A stretch of DNA of 39,263 nt. Source: a virus. Within the stretch, counting starts at the first letter, position 1. Every line of letters begins with the position of its first letter. The position numbers were made by a program, and so were the translations under genes. The notes below the pieces were generated by a model. The model had not been told where the DNA came from. It saw only the letters and a program-made list of their open reading frames with translations, and did not search any database. The stretch is taken from positions 1 through 39,263 of IMG/VR virus record IMGVR_UViG_3300042876_000714; one strand, given 5' to 3'. Shown in pieces: positions 13,443 through 21,895 of this stretch.

Positions 13443-15452
13443 GTGAGCATCGTCGAGACGTTCTCGGCGGCCGACGCCGAGCGCCTGGTCGACCGGATCT
13501 TTGCGCAGTACCTGGCGCCGCCGCCGCGGCTGACGGTGTCCGAGTGGGCCGACCAGTTCCGCATCCTGTCGCGCAAGGCGGCCGCGGCGCCTGGACCGTA
13601 TCGCACTGACGTCACGCCCTACCTGCGCGAGCCGATGGATCTGCTGTCGCCGAGCAGCCTGATCGAGGAGGTGGTCCTGATGTTCCCGGCGCAGGTCGGG
13701 AAGAGCGAGGCCGGCAACAACTTCATCGGGCACAGCGTCGACGTCGACCCGTGCCCGGTCATGATCGTGCAGCCGACCATCGATCTAGCCAAGCGCTACA
13801 GCCGGCAGCGCATCGCGCCGATGATCGAAGAGACGCCCGCGCTGCGGAAGCGGGTGCGTGAGAACCGCAGCCGGGATGAAGCCAACACCACCCTGCTGAA
13901 GGACTTCACCGGCGGTTTCCTGGTGCTGGCCGGCGCCAACAGTGCCGCAGGCCTGCGCTCGGTGCCGGTGCGCAAGCTGTTCCTCGACGAAATCGACGCC
14001 TACCCGCTGGACGTCGACGGCGAGGGCGACCCGATCGCCCTGGCCGAGAAGCGCACTGACACCTTCATCGGCCGGCGCAAGCTGCTGAAGACCAGCACGC
14101 CGACGCTGAAAGGCTTCAGCCGCATCGAGGCCGCGTTCGATGCCGGCGATCGCCGCCGCTTCCAGGTGGCCTGCGTGCACTGCGCGCTGCCGCAGGTGCT
14201 GGAGTTCAGACGCCTGAACTGGGTGCGCGACGACGTCGGCGCGCCGATCCCGGGCAGCGTGCGCTACGTCTGCCAGGGCTGCGGCGGCACGATGACCGAG
14301 GGCGACAAGCCGGCGCTGCTGCGCAGCGGGCGCTGGGTGGCCGAGCGGCCGACGCGCAAGGTGGCCAGCTTCCACCTCAACGCGCTGTACTCGCCCTGGC
14401 TGCCGTGGGAGGGTGTGGTCGCCTCGTTCTACGAGGCCAACGAGGCCGCCAAGGCCGGCGACGTGTCCAAGCTCAAGGCCTGGACCAACACGGTGCTGGC
14501 CGAGACCTGGGAAGACGACGGCGACCGCGTCAGCGAGCACGAGCTCGCCAAGCGGGCCGAAGATCTGCGCCGTCGCGTGATGCCGCGCTGGGCGCTGGTG
14601 GCCACCGCCGGCGTCGACGTCCAGGCCGATCGCCTCGAGGCCTACGTGTGGGGCTGGGGCCGCGGCGAGCGCAGCGTCTTGGTTGAGCGCGAGATCGTGT
14701 ACGGCTCGCCGGCGGACGAGAGCACCTGGCGCCGGCTGGATGAGTTCCTGGCGGTCGAGCTCGAGCACGAGAGCGGCGCCAAGGTGAAGCTGGCCGCGGT
14801 GGCCGTCGACTCCGGTGGCCACCACACGCAGGAGGTCTACAACTTCTGCCGCGCCCGCGCCTGGCGCCGTGTGTTCGCGATCAAGGGGCAAAGCCAGGCG
14901 GGCAAGGCCATCCTCGGCAAGCCCACCGACATCGACGTCAACTATCGCGGCGTGAAGATCCGCCGCGGCGTGAAGCTGTGGCCAGTGGGCAGTGACACTG
15001 CCAAGGCCACACTGTACGGCCGCCTGCGCCTGAGCGAGCCTGGCGCCGGCTACGTGCACCTGGGCAAGTGGCTGCCGGCCGAGGTGTTCGAGCAGCTCAC
15101 CGCCGAGCGCCTGGTCACCAAGTACCACAAGGGCCGCCCGCGGCTGGAGTGGATGAAGCCCGCCGGCCGCCGCAACGAGGCGCTCGACTGCGCGGTTTAC
15201 GCGCTGGCCGCGGCGCACTTTCTGGGCATGCCGCGCTGGCGTGAGCCCGACTGGAAAAAGCTCGAGCTGCGCGTGGTGCAGGCCGAGCTGCTGCAGGACT
15301 TGCAAGACACGGACGGTTCCACCCCCGTGGAAAGCGCCGAGGCATCCGCCGAGGCACCCGCCGGTGCGGCTTCGGCTGCACCGGCACCTACCCCCAAACC
15401 GGCCGCCCCGCGCATCAAGCGTGTGGGGCGAGTCGGTGGTTTCAAGCGCTAG
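13443..15452 (+). CDS. Terminase large subunit (lambda gpA family)
   Basis: A 669-residue packaging motor started at GTG 13443; the open frame extends upstream only as Arg-rich shadow. The ATPase domain shows a Walker A variant FPAQVGKSE (residues 81-89), Walker B KLFLDEID (178-185) and TSTPTLKG. A four-cysteine pair (CVHC, then CQGC) follows, as in the GpA family (PF05876). The nuclease domain has an RNase H-like start (ATAGVDVQADRLEAYVWGWG) and later VAVDSGGH. It cuts concatemers and pumps DNA into the prohead. The C-terminal 50 residues are a Pro/Ala-rich tail. Membership in the gpA family predicts cos-type ends. Confidence 0.93.
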   Translation: MSIVETFSAADAERLVDRIFAQYLAPPPRLTVSEWADQFRILSRKAAAAPGPYRTDVTPYLREPMDLLSPSSLIEEVVLMFPAQVGKSEAGNNFIGHSVDVDPCPVMIVQPTIDLAKRYSRQRIAPMIEETPALRKRVRENRSRDEANTTLLKDFTGGFLVLAGANSAAGLRSVPVRKLFLDEIDAYPLDVDGEGDPIALAEKRTDTFIGRRKLLKTSTPTLKGFSRIEAAFDAGDRRRFQVACVHCALPQVLEFRRLNWVRDDVGAPIPGSVRYVCQGCGGTMTEGDKPALLRSGRWVAERPTRKVASFHLNALYSPWLPWEGVVASFYEANEAAKAGDVSKLKAWTNTVLAETWEDDGDRVSEHELAKRAEDLRRRVMPRWALVATAGVDVQADRLEAYVWGWGRGERSVLVEREIVYGSPADESTWRRLDEFLAVELEHESGAKVKLAAVAVDSGGHHTQEVYNFCRARAWRRVFAIKGQSQAGKAILGKPTDIDVNYRGVKIRRGVKLWPVGSDTAKATLYGRLRLSEPGAGYVHLGKWLPAEVFEQLTAERLVTKYHKGRPRLEWMKPAGRRNEALDCAVYALAAAHFLGMPRWREPDWKKLELRVVQAELLQDLQDTDGSTPVESAEASAEAPAGAASAAPAPTPKPAAPRIKRVGRVGGFKR

Positions 15453-15469
15453 GCGCAGGCGAGGCCAAG

Positions 15470-15886
15470 ATGGCGAGTCTCATCTACAACAGCTTCTTCG
15501 AGGACCTGGCGCGCGGCGCCATCGATCTCGACACCGACACCTTCTGGGTGATGCTGACCACGTCCGGCTACAGCGAGAACAAGGACACCCACACCAAGCG
15601 CAGCGACGTCACCAACGAGGTCAGCGGTACCGGCTACAGCGCCGGCGGCCAGGCCGTCACTGTCACGGTCACCAAGGACACGGCCAACGATCGGCTTGAT
15701 GTGAGCCTTGGCAGCGCAAGCTGGGCCAGCAGCACCATCACCGCCCGCAAGGCCGTCTACTACAAGCGCCGCGGCGGTGCCGCCAGCGCGGACGAGATCA
15801 TCGCCGTCAACGACTTCGGCAGTGACGTCACCAGCACCGGCGCCACGTTCACGCTCAACGCCAGCACGTTGCGCATCCAGAACTAA
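15470..15886 (+). CDS. Phage structural protein, conserved hypothetical
   Basis: A 138-residue protein opening with LIYNSFFEDLARGAIDLDTD, then TFWVMLTTSGYSENKDTHTK, SDVTNEVSGTGYSAGGQ and ASSTITARKAVYYK. This is a recurring family of phage virion-region proteins made of beta strands, seen among head genes; I know no firm function (decoration or head completion is plausible). It is one of three small structural genes inserted between TerL and the gpW-like gene. Confidence 0.78.
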   Translation: MASLIYNSFFEDLARGAIDLDTDTFWVMLTTSGYSENKDTHTKRSDVTNEVSGTGYSAGGQAVTVTVTKDTANDRLDVSLGSASWASSTITARKAVYYKRRGGAASADEIIAVNDFGSDVTSTGATFTLNASTLRIQN

Positions 15887-15891
15887 GCGCC

Positions 15892-16734
15892 ATGACCATC
15901 ACCACGCTTGACCAGCTCATCGACGCGCTGGGCAACAGCGCGTCGCGCCTGGTTATCGACAAGTCCAGCCTTGGCAACGCGGTTGCGGGTCAGCTGTTCT
16001 CGTTCTGGCGCGCCACCGGGCAGCCTGCGCAGGGCGCCATTCCTGGCACCACACCGGCGGTGCCCACCAAGGCCACCACGGGCGCGCCGGACTTCACCAA
16101 CCAGACCGCGCCGGCCACCAGTTATCTCGCCTGGCTGGCGCTGCAATCAAGCAACAGCACGCAGTCGATCGAGGTGCACGATCGCATCGCCCACATGGGC
16201 GGCCTCGTGCTCAACACCACCACCGCGCAGACCATCACCGGCCTCGATCTCGACCCCGGTGCGCTCAATCCGCCAGCCGAGCGGCTCGGCGCCAGCGACT
16301 ACAGCGATGTGCAGTGGTTCCTCGAGGTCTACACCGACGGCGGCGCCACTGCATCCAACGCCACCATCAACGTCACGTACAACGACGCCAGCACCGGCAA
16401 CCTCAACGTGCAGGCTGTCGGCGGCACGCTGCGCGCGGGCCGCATGATCCCGCTCACGCCGCTGATCCCCACCGGTGACCAGGGCAAGCGCATCCGCGGC
16501 ATCAACTCGGTGACGCTGAGCGCAAGCACCACGGTGGCCGGCAACTTCGGCTTCACCTGCACGCGCCAGCGCACCGTGCTGCCGCTGCTGCTCGCCAACA
16601 AGACAGAGGCCGGCGACTGGGCCACGCTCGGCATGCCGGGCATCCCGAATGACTCCTGCCTGATGTACGTGTGCCTGACCTCGGCCACGTCCACCGGCAC
16701 CCTGCGCGGCCAGGGCAAGATCATCCACGGCTAG
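15892..16734 (+). CDS. Phage structural protein of unknown function
   Basis: A 280-residue, beta-rich, Thr/Ser/Ala-rich protein with low cysteine and strong strand pattern (TITGLDLDPGALNPPAERLG, then VQWFLEVYTDGG, then GFTCTRQRTVLPLLL). It has the composition of a virion surface protein. It starts six bases after the previous stop and ends five bases before the repeat protein, so all three are one cassette, probably head decoration or fibre components. Confidence 0.72.
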   Translation: MTITTLDQLIDALGNSASRLVIDKSSLGNAVAGQLFSFWRATGQPAQGAIPGTTPAVPTKATTGAPDFTNQTAPATSYLAWLALQSSNSTQSIEVHDRIAHMGGLVLNTTTAQTITGLDLDPGALNPPAERLGASDYSDVQWFLEVYTDGGATASNATINVTYNDASTGNLNVQAVGGTLRAGRMIPLTPLIPTGDQGKRIRGINSVTLSASTTVAGNFGFTCTRQRTVLPLLLANKTEAGDWATLGMPGIPNDSCLMYVCLTSATSTGTLRGQGKIIHG

Positions 16735-16738
16735 GCCG

Positions 16739-17485
16739 ATGCCGCTGCTGTACAGAGAGCCGCAGACGCGGGCACCGCGCGGCGCGGCCGCCGTGTGGTG
16801 GTCTCCCGAAGCTGACGGCACCATCGCGCGGGGCGAGTTCTTCGGAGTCGGCGCCACGGCCGCTGGCGTAACGCTCACCGCCACCGCCAGCCTCATTGCC
16901 GGCAGTGCATCGGCCGGCGGCACGCCGGGCACGGCGAATGGCGTCACGCTAACCGCAAGCGCCAGCCTCGTCGCTGGCAGTGCCACCGGCGCAGCCACGC
17001 GCGCCGGTGCAACGGTCACGGCGGCCGCGAGCCTGATCGCTGGCGCCGCCAGCGGCGCAGCCGCGCGCGCCGGTGCAACGGTCACCGCCACGGCGAGCCT
17101 GATCGCTGGCAGCGCAAGCGCTGGCACCAGCGCGACGGCGAGCGGAGTGACGCTCACGGCCACCGCCAGCCTCATCGCCGGCAGCGCCGTCGGCGGCGCC
17201 GGCGACACCACTGCCAGTGGCGTCACGTTGACGGCGAGCGCCGTGCTCGTGGTGCGCGGCGCCTCCGCCAACAGCGCTGCCGCGCCGGGCGGCACGTTGG
17301 TCGCGCTGGCCACGCTCGTACCCGGCATGGCCGGCTTTGGCACTTTCAGCGCGAGTGCGCTCACGCAGCAGGTCGTGGCCCAGGCGCGCCGCATCGGGCC
17401 GAGCAGCGTGCAGGACACATCGCAACGGATCGGCAGCGCCACGGTGCAGAGCACGCGGCGCCGCATCGGAAAGGCACCCGTATGA
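16739..17485 (+). CDS. Tandem-repeat protein, GVTLTATASLIAGSA repeats
   Basis: A 248-residue protein. After a 35-residue head containing AVWWSPEADGTIARGEFFG, it is built of about seven imperfect repeats of roughly 23 residues with core GVTLTATASLIAGSASAG or close variants. A 40-residue tail follows with three shorter repeats around RRIG/QRIG (ARRIGPSSVQDT, then SQRIGSATVQST). The alternating strand pattern would suit a stacked beta structure such as a fibre or surface spike. Repeats at DNA level make copy-number change likely. It is part of the TerL-gpW cassette; function unknown. Confidence 0.72.
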   Translation: MPLLYREPQTRAPRGAAAVWWSPEADGTIARGEFFGVGATAAGVTLTATASLIAGSASAGGTPGTANGVTLTASASLVAGSATGAATRAGATVTAAASLIAGAASGAAARAGATVTATASLIAGSASAGTSATASGVTLTATASLIAGSAVGGAGDTTASGVTLTASAVLVVRGASANSAAAPGGTLVALATLVPGMAGFGTFSASALTQQVVAQARRIGPSSVQDTSQRIGSATVQSTRRRIGKAPV

Positions 17486-18030
17486 GCATGGTCGACACGC
17501 TGATCGCCGGCGACACGCTCGACTTCACCGACGTCGTGGCCGCCTACCCGGCCACGGACGGGTGGACGCTCAAGTACCGCCTGGTGCCTCGGTTTGCGGC
17601 GCCCGTGCAGGCGCCGATTGAGCTCACGGCGACACCCAGCGGCGCTGACTATCGCGTGCAAGAGACGTCTGTCGGCACGTCGTCATGGACGGCCGGCGCC
17701 TACAACTGGTTCCGGTGGGTCGAGAAGACTGGCGAGCGGCAAAGCCTTGGCAGCGGTTCCCTGACGGTGCAGCTGGACCCGGCGACGGCGGCCCAGGGCA
17801 CCGACACCCGCTCGCACATCGAGAAGGTGCTGGCCGCGATCGAGGCGCTGATCGAGGGCCGCACCGATGTGCAGGAGTACTCCATCGGCAACCGCAGCAT
17901 CAAGAAGATGCCGGTGCCGGAGCTGCTCAAGTGGCGCAACCTCTACCGGCAAGAGCTGCGCTCGGCGCAAGCGGCTGACCGGATTGCGGCCGGGCTGCCC
18001 GGTCGGAAGGTGCAGGTGGTGCTGCGATGA
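17482..18030 (+). CDS. gpW-like head-tail joining protein with N-terminal extension
   Basis: A 182-residue protein. Residues about 1-100 form a beta-rich domain (LIAGDTLDFTDVVAAYPATD, then WTLKYRLVPRF). Residues about 110-182 (SHIEKVLAAIEALIEGRTDV, then QEYSIGNRSIKKMPVPELLK, WRNLYRQEL) fit the joining protein gpW pattern that seals the portal ring. It overlaps the repeat gene and the portal gene by four bases each. Typical gpW is under 80 residues, so the N-terminal half is an added domain. Confidence 0.75.
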   Translation: MSMVDTLIAGDTLDFTDVVAAYPATDGWTLKYRLVPRFAAPVQAPIELTATPSGADYRVQETSVGTSSWTAGAYNWFRWVEKTGERQSLGSGSLTVQLDPATAAQGTDTRSHIEKVLAAIEALIEGRTDVQEYSIGNRSIKKMPVPELLKWRNLYRQELRSAQAADRIAAGLPGRKVQVVLR

Positions 18031-19556
18031 GTGACCTGGACCGCTACAGCTCGCGCGTGCTGGCCGAGTTCGTGGCCAAGCGCAAGATCGAGCGCGCCAT
18101 TGCGGCGCGCGGCCGCAGCAACGTGCGGGCCGGTGCCGAGTTCGCCGGTGGCCTGAACAATCGGCTGACGGCGGCCATGGCCGGCTACAGCCTGGCGCTC
18201 AACGCGGACCTCGACACCGCGCTGATCCCGCTGCGCTCGCGCGCGCGCCAGCTGGCGCACAACACGGACTTTGGCCGCCGCTTCTTGAGCCTGGTGGCCA
18301 ACAACGTGATCGGCCGCCACGGCCCGCTGCTGCAGGTGCGCGCCAAGGTCGCCAGCGGCGCGCTCGACAAGCCCGCCAATGACGCGGTCGAGATGGCTTG
18401 GTACCGCCATCAGCCGCAGTTCGACATCCGCGGCCAGATGTCGCTGGCCTGGCTGCAGCGCGTGGCGATCAAGGCCGTGGCGCGCGACGGCGAGGTCCTC
18501 CTGCGCAAGGTGGTCAGCCGCAACAGCTTCCGCCTGCAGCTGCTCGAGGCCGATCGGCTGGACGAGAGCTGCAACATGTTCTCGCGCGCCACCGGCAACT
18601 GGATCCGCCAGGGCGTGGAGATGGACAGCGCCATGCGGCCGGTGGCGTATCACATCAAGACCGCGCACCCGGGCGAGACCTGGCGCGGCGCGCAGGTGTA
18701 TGACACCGAGCGCGTACCGGCAGAGCAGGTCCTGCATCTGTTCGTGCCGGAGCGGCCGGAGCAGGTGCGCGGCTACAGCTGGCTGCATGCCGTCATCATC
18801 AAGAGCGGCCTGCTCCACCAGTTCACCGAGTCGGCCGTGGTGGCCGCCCGCGTGGGCGCCAGCAAGATGGGCGTGTTTACCCGCGAGCTCGAGGCGGCCG
18901 ACGACGCGCTCAAGCAGATGGCCGACGGCCAGGACGGCGAGGCGCTGCACATCAGCGCCGAGGCCGGCGAGTTCATCGAGCTGCCGGCCGGCTATGACCT
19001 GAAGAGCTGGGATCCGCAGTTCCCCAACGAGACCTTCGACTCGTTCGTCAAGGCCTGCATGCGCAGCATCAGTGCCGGCCTCGACGTCGCCGCGCACAAC
19101 CTCAGCGGCGACATGACGGATGTGAACTACAGCAGCGCCCGCATCGCCGAGCTGGCCGAGCGCGAGATGTGGATGGCACTGCAGGACTGGTGGATCGACT
19201 CTGCCCTGGTTCCCGTGTACCGGCACTGGCTGCAGTGGTCGCTGCTGCGTGGTGACGTGACCTTTGAAAGCAGCGGCGCCGCGCTGCCGGCCGACCGGTT
19301 CGACAAGTTCTTCACCGCCAGCTTCTTCCGCGGCCGCCGCTGGCCGTGGGTGGATCCGGGCAAGGACATCCAGGCCAAGCGCGAGGCCGTCGCGCTGAAG
19401 GTCACCTCGCGCACCCGCATCGCCGCCGAAGAGGGCGTCGAGTGGGATGACGTGCTGCTCGAGCTGGCCGCCGAGGAGCAGCAGATCAGCCAGGCGGGCC
19501 TCACGCCCGCGCCAGCGCCGGCGCCCGCACCTGCAGCGCCACCCGCAAGCGAGTAA
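18027..19556 (+). CDS. Portal protein (lambda gpB family)
   Basis: A 509-residue protein that forms the dodecameric DNA channel at one head vertex. SRARQLAHNTDFGRRFLSLV, then NVIGRHGPLLQV, GEVLLRKVV, QVRGYSWLHAVI and SAGLDVAAHNLSGDMTDVNY match the lambda portal family (PF05136). The C-terminus is a flexible Ala/Pro repeat. Length is normal for the family. It follows the gpW-like gene and precedes the protease-capsid gene, the standard lambda-type order. Confidence 0.93.
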   Translation: MSDLDRYSSRVLAEFVAKRKIERAIAARGRSNVRAGAEFAGGLNNRLTAAMAGYSLALNADLDTALIPLRSRARQLAHNTDFGRRFLSLVANNVIGRHGPLLQVRAKVASGALDKPANDAVEMAWYRHQPQFDIRGQMSLAWLQRVAIKAVARDGEVLLRKVVSRNSFRLQLLEADRLDESCNMFSRATGNWIRQGVEMDSAMRPVAYHIKTAHPGETWRGAQVYDTERVPAEQVLHLFVPERPEQVRGYSWLHAVIIKSGLLHQFTESAVVAARVGASKMGVFTRELEAADDALKQMADGQDGEALHISAEAGEFIELPAGYDLKSWDPQFPNETFDSFVKACMRSISAGLDVAAHNLSGDMTDVNYSSARIAELAEREMWMALQDWWIDSALVPVYRHWLQWSLLRGDVTFESSGAALPADRFDKFFTASFFRGRRWPWVDPGKDIQAKREAVALKVTSRTRIAAEEGVEWDDVLLELAAEEQQISQAGLTPAPAPAPAPAAPPASE

Positions 19557-19587
19557 CCAGACGCCAGCAGGCGTCGAGGAGCCACAC

Positions 19588-21582
19588 ATGCAGCACTTCT
19601 ACCGCACCGCTGTCATCAGCAACCGCGCCGCCAAGGGCGACGACGACAACGAGATCGAGCTCGCGATCAGCAGCGAGGCGCCGTACGAGCGCTGGTATGG
19701 CATCGAGATCCTGGGCCACGGCGAGAAGGAAATCGACCTGTCGCGCCTGGCCGACGGCCGCCACCCGCTGCTCATGGACCACGACACGCGGCGCCAGGTG
19801 GGCGTGCTGCCCAAGGCCTGGGTCGACGAGGACAAGGTCCTGCGCGGCGTGGCCAAGTTCTCGCGCCGGGCCGAAGCGCAGGACGTCAAGATGGACGTCG
19901 CCGACGGCATCAAGACTCTCGTGTCCGTTGGCTACCTTGTGCTCGAGATGGTCGAGATGGGCAAGAACGAGAAGGGCCAGCTGGAGGCCAAGCGCACGCT
20001 CAGCTTCGACGAGTTCAAGGCCGAGATGCGAGCGTTGCATGGCGAGCATCTGACCGACGAAGACTTCTATCGCGCCGGCCCGTATGCCGCGCGCAAGGGC
20101 GGCGACGAGCCGCCCGTGTACCGAGTCACACGGTGGCAACCGTTTGAGGCATCGCTGGTTGCGGTGCCTGCGGACGTCACCGTCGGCGTGGGCCGTGCGG
20201 CCGAGGGCAAGGCGCCCGAAGCCAAAGTGCAGCAGCAGCAAGCAACCGCCCCGGCCACGCCGGCGGCTCCATCCGCAACACCATCCACTGTGAGGATCCA
20301 AGTCATGGAAGCAACCACCACGGTTGATCCGGCGGCCGCCGAGCGCAAGCGCACGGCCGACCTGATCGACCTCGGCATGCAATACAAGGACTACATCGGC
20401 GACAAGGACGTCGCCGAAGCCATCCGCAACGGCCACACCGTGGACATCTTCAAGGACAAGATCATGTCCAAGATGCTGTCCAGCCACACGGAGGCCGCGG
20501 CCAAGATCGGCATGTCCAGCAAGGAGATCAAGCGCTACAGCTTCAGCCGCGCCATCGCGGCCGTTGCCGGCCTGATCCCGCGCGAGGAGGCCGCGTTCGA
20601 GTTCGAGGCCAGCGCCGCTGCCGCCAAGCAGTTCGGCCAGAAGCCCGAGGGCATCCTTCTGCCCTATGACGTGTACGGCAAGCGCGACTTCAACGTCGGC
20701 ACCGGCACCGAGGCGGGCAACCTGGTGCAGACCACGCTGCGCGAGGACATGTACGTCGACGTGCTGCGCCCCATGCTCGCCATGGGCCAGCTCGGCGCCA
20801 TCATCCTGCCGGGCCTGCGCGACACGCTGACGCTGCCGCGCAAGAGCGTGGCCTCGACGATCACCGTGGCCACCTCGGAGATCGCCGGCACCACCGAGAC
20901 CCAGCCCAACACGGCCACCGCGACGCTGTCGCCCAAGCGCATCAGCGCCTTCGTGGAGCCGTCCAAGCAGGCCCTCATCCAGGGCGCGCTGGGCGTGGAA
21001 GCGATGATCCGCGACGACCTGCTGCAGGGCGGCATGGTGCAGATCGAAAACCAGTCGATCAACGGTGCGGGCACGGCCGGCCAGGCGCGCGGCATCCGCA
21101 ACACGTCGGGCATCCAGACCACGACCGCTGGCGCCAACGGTGCCAACCTGACCTGGGGCCACATCGTGGGCCTGGAGACGGCGGTGGCCAACGCCAATGC
21201 GGAGCCCGACGCCCAGTCTGGCTACCTGACCAACACGCGCGTGCGCGGCTCGGCCAAGACCACGGTCAAGAGCACGTCGGCGGTTGCCGGCTTCATCTGG
21301 GACAACGGCGCACAGCCGCTCAACGGCTACCGCGCCGTGGTGACCAACAACGTGCCCAACAACCTGACCAAGGGCACCTCCACCGGCAGCTGCAGCTCGA
21401 CGATGTTCTCGAGCAACTGGCGCTGGGCGGTGCTCGGCATGTTCGGCGCGCCGGACGTGACGGTCGACCCGTTCACGCTGGCCACCAGCGGCCAGGTCCG
21501 CATCACGCTCAACCAGTTTTTCGACTTCGCGCTGCGCCAGCCCGGCGGCTTCAGCGTGATCGACGACCTGCTGACGCCGTAA
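19588..21582 (+). CDS. Fused prohead protease and HK97-type major capsid protein
   Basis: A 664-residue fusion. Residues about 1-205 are an HK97-type prohead protease (S78/U35), with catalytic His in LLMDHDTR (His65), Ser in TLVSVGYL (Ser113) and the ending PFEASLVAVPADVT. A Gln/Ala/Pro linker (about 210-238) leads to a capsid domain (about 330-664) with HK97 features (LPYDVYGKRDFNVGTG, then GFIWDNGAQPLNGYRAVVTN). ATG 19588 has GAGGAGCC upstream. An internal ATG at 20305 with TGAGGA nine bases ahead could give the 425-residue capsid part alone. A strong terminator follows. Confidence 0.9.
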   Translation: MQHFYRTAVISNRAAKGDDDNEIELAISSEAPYERWYGIEILGHGEKEIDLSRLADGRHPLLMDHDTRRQVGVLPKAWVDEDKVLRGVAKFSRRAEAQDVKMDVADGIKTLVSVGYLVLEMVEMGKNEKGQLEAKRTLSFDEFKAEMRALHGEHLTDEDFYRAGPYAARKGGDEPPVYRVTRWQPFEASLVAVPADVTVGVGRAAEGKAPEAKVQQQQATAPATPAAPSATPSTVRIQVMEATTTVDPAAAERKRTADLIDLGMQYKDYIGDKDVAEAIRNGHTVDIFKDKIMSKMLSSHTEAAAKIGMSSKEIKRYSFSRAIAAVAGLIPREEAAFEFEASAAAAKQFGQKPEGILLPYDVYGKRDFNVGTGTEAGNLVQTTLREDMYVDVLRPMLAMGQLGAIILPGLRDTLTLPRKSVASTITVATSEIAGTTETQPNTATATLSPKRISAFVEPSKQALIQGALGVEAMIRDDLLQGGMVQIENQSINGAGTAGQARGIRNTSGIQTTTAGANGANLTWGHIVGLETAVANANAEPDAQSGYLTNTRVRGSAKTTVKSTSAVAGFIWDNGAQPLNGYRAVVTNNVPNNLTKGTSTGSCSSTMFSSNWRWAVLGMFGAPDVTVDPFTLATSGQVRITLNQFFDFALRQPGGFSVIDDLLTP

Positions 21583-21602
21583 TCGCGGCCACGCAATGAG
21601 AG

Positions 21603-21637
21603 GGGCGGCACGTGTACGCGTGCCGCCCTTTCTTTTT
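21603..21637 (+). terminator. Strong rho-independent terminator after the capsid gene
   Basis: Perfect 10-bp stem, GGGCGGCACG (21603-21612) and CGTGCCGCCC (21619-21628), with a 6-base loop, then TTTCTTTTT. It lies inside the late operon just behind the capsid gene, so it may limit downstream expression relative to capsid unless read through by antiterminated polymerase. Confidence 0.88.
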
Positions 21638-21658
21638 GTTCCCACGGGAGTGCAACCC

Positions 21659-21865
21659 ATGCTGAAAGTGAAGATCACCGCGCTGGCGCGCATCGGCTCC
21701 GAGCACTGCGAGCCGTACACCGCCGAGCCGGGCGAGATCGTCGAGGTCGACGAGCAGTGCGCGGCGTCGCTGTATGGCTCCGGCCAGGCGGTGCCGTACA
21801 CCGAGGCGATGGCCGCGGCCGACGCCAAGGCAGCCGAAAAGAAGGCCAGCAAGAAGGCCGAGTAG
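21659..21865 (+). CDS. Small head-region protein of unknown function
   Basis: A 68-residue protein started at ATG 21659 (CGGGAG upstream; the open frame before it crosses the terminator). A small beta domain (LKVKITALARIGSEHCEPYT, then GEIVEVDEQCAASLYGSGQA) is followed by an Ala/Lys-rich tail ending KKASKKAE. Such small SH3-like proteins are common after phage capsid genes and may act in head-tail joining, but this is inference. Confidence 0.72.
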   Translation: MLKVKITALARIGSEHCEPYTAEPGEIVEVDEQCAASLYGSGQAVPYTEAMAAADAKAAEKKASKKAE

Positions 21866-21895
21866 TCCGAAGTTCAACAACCACGGGGGTGGTAA

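Noticed and set aside
13785-15305. Long antisense open frame opposite TerL
   Set aside because: TerL motifs are unambiguous on the plus strand; the antisense product is Leu/His/Ala-rich without domains.
19501-21852. Very long antisense open frame opposite the protease-capsid gene
   Set aside because: High GC leaves antisense frames open; composition is His/Arg/Gly/Leu-biased and no domain is seen, while the plus strand encodes a clear capsid.
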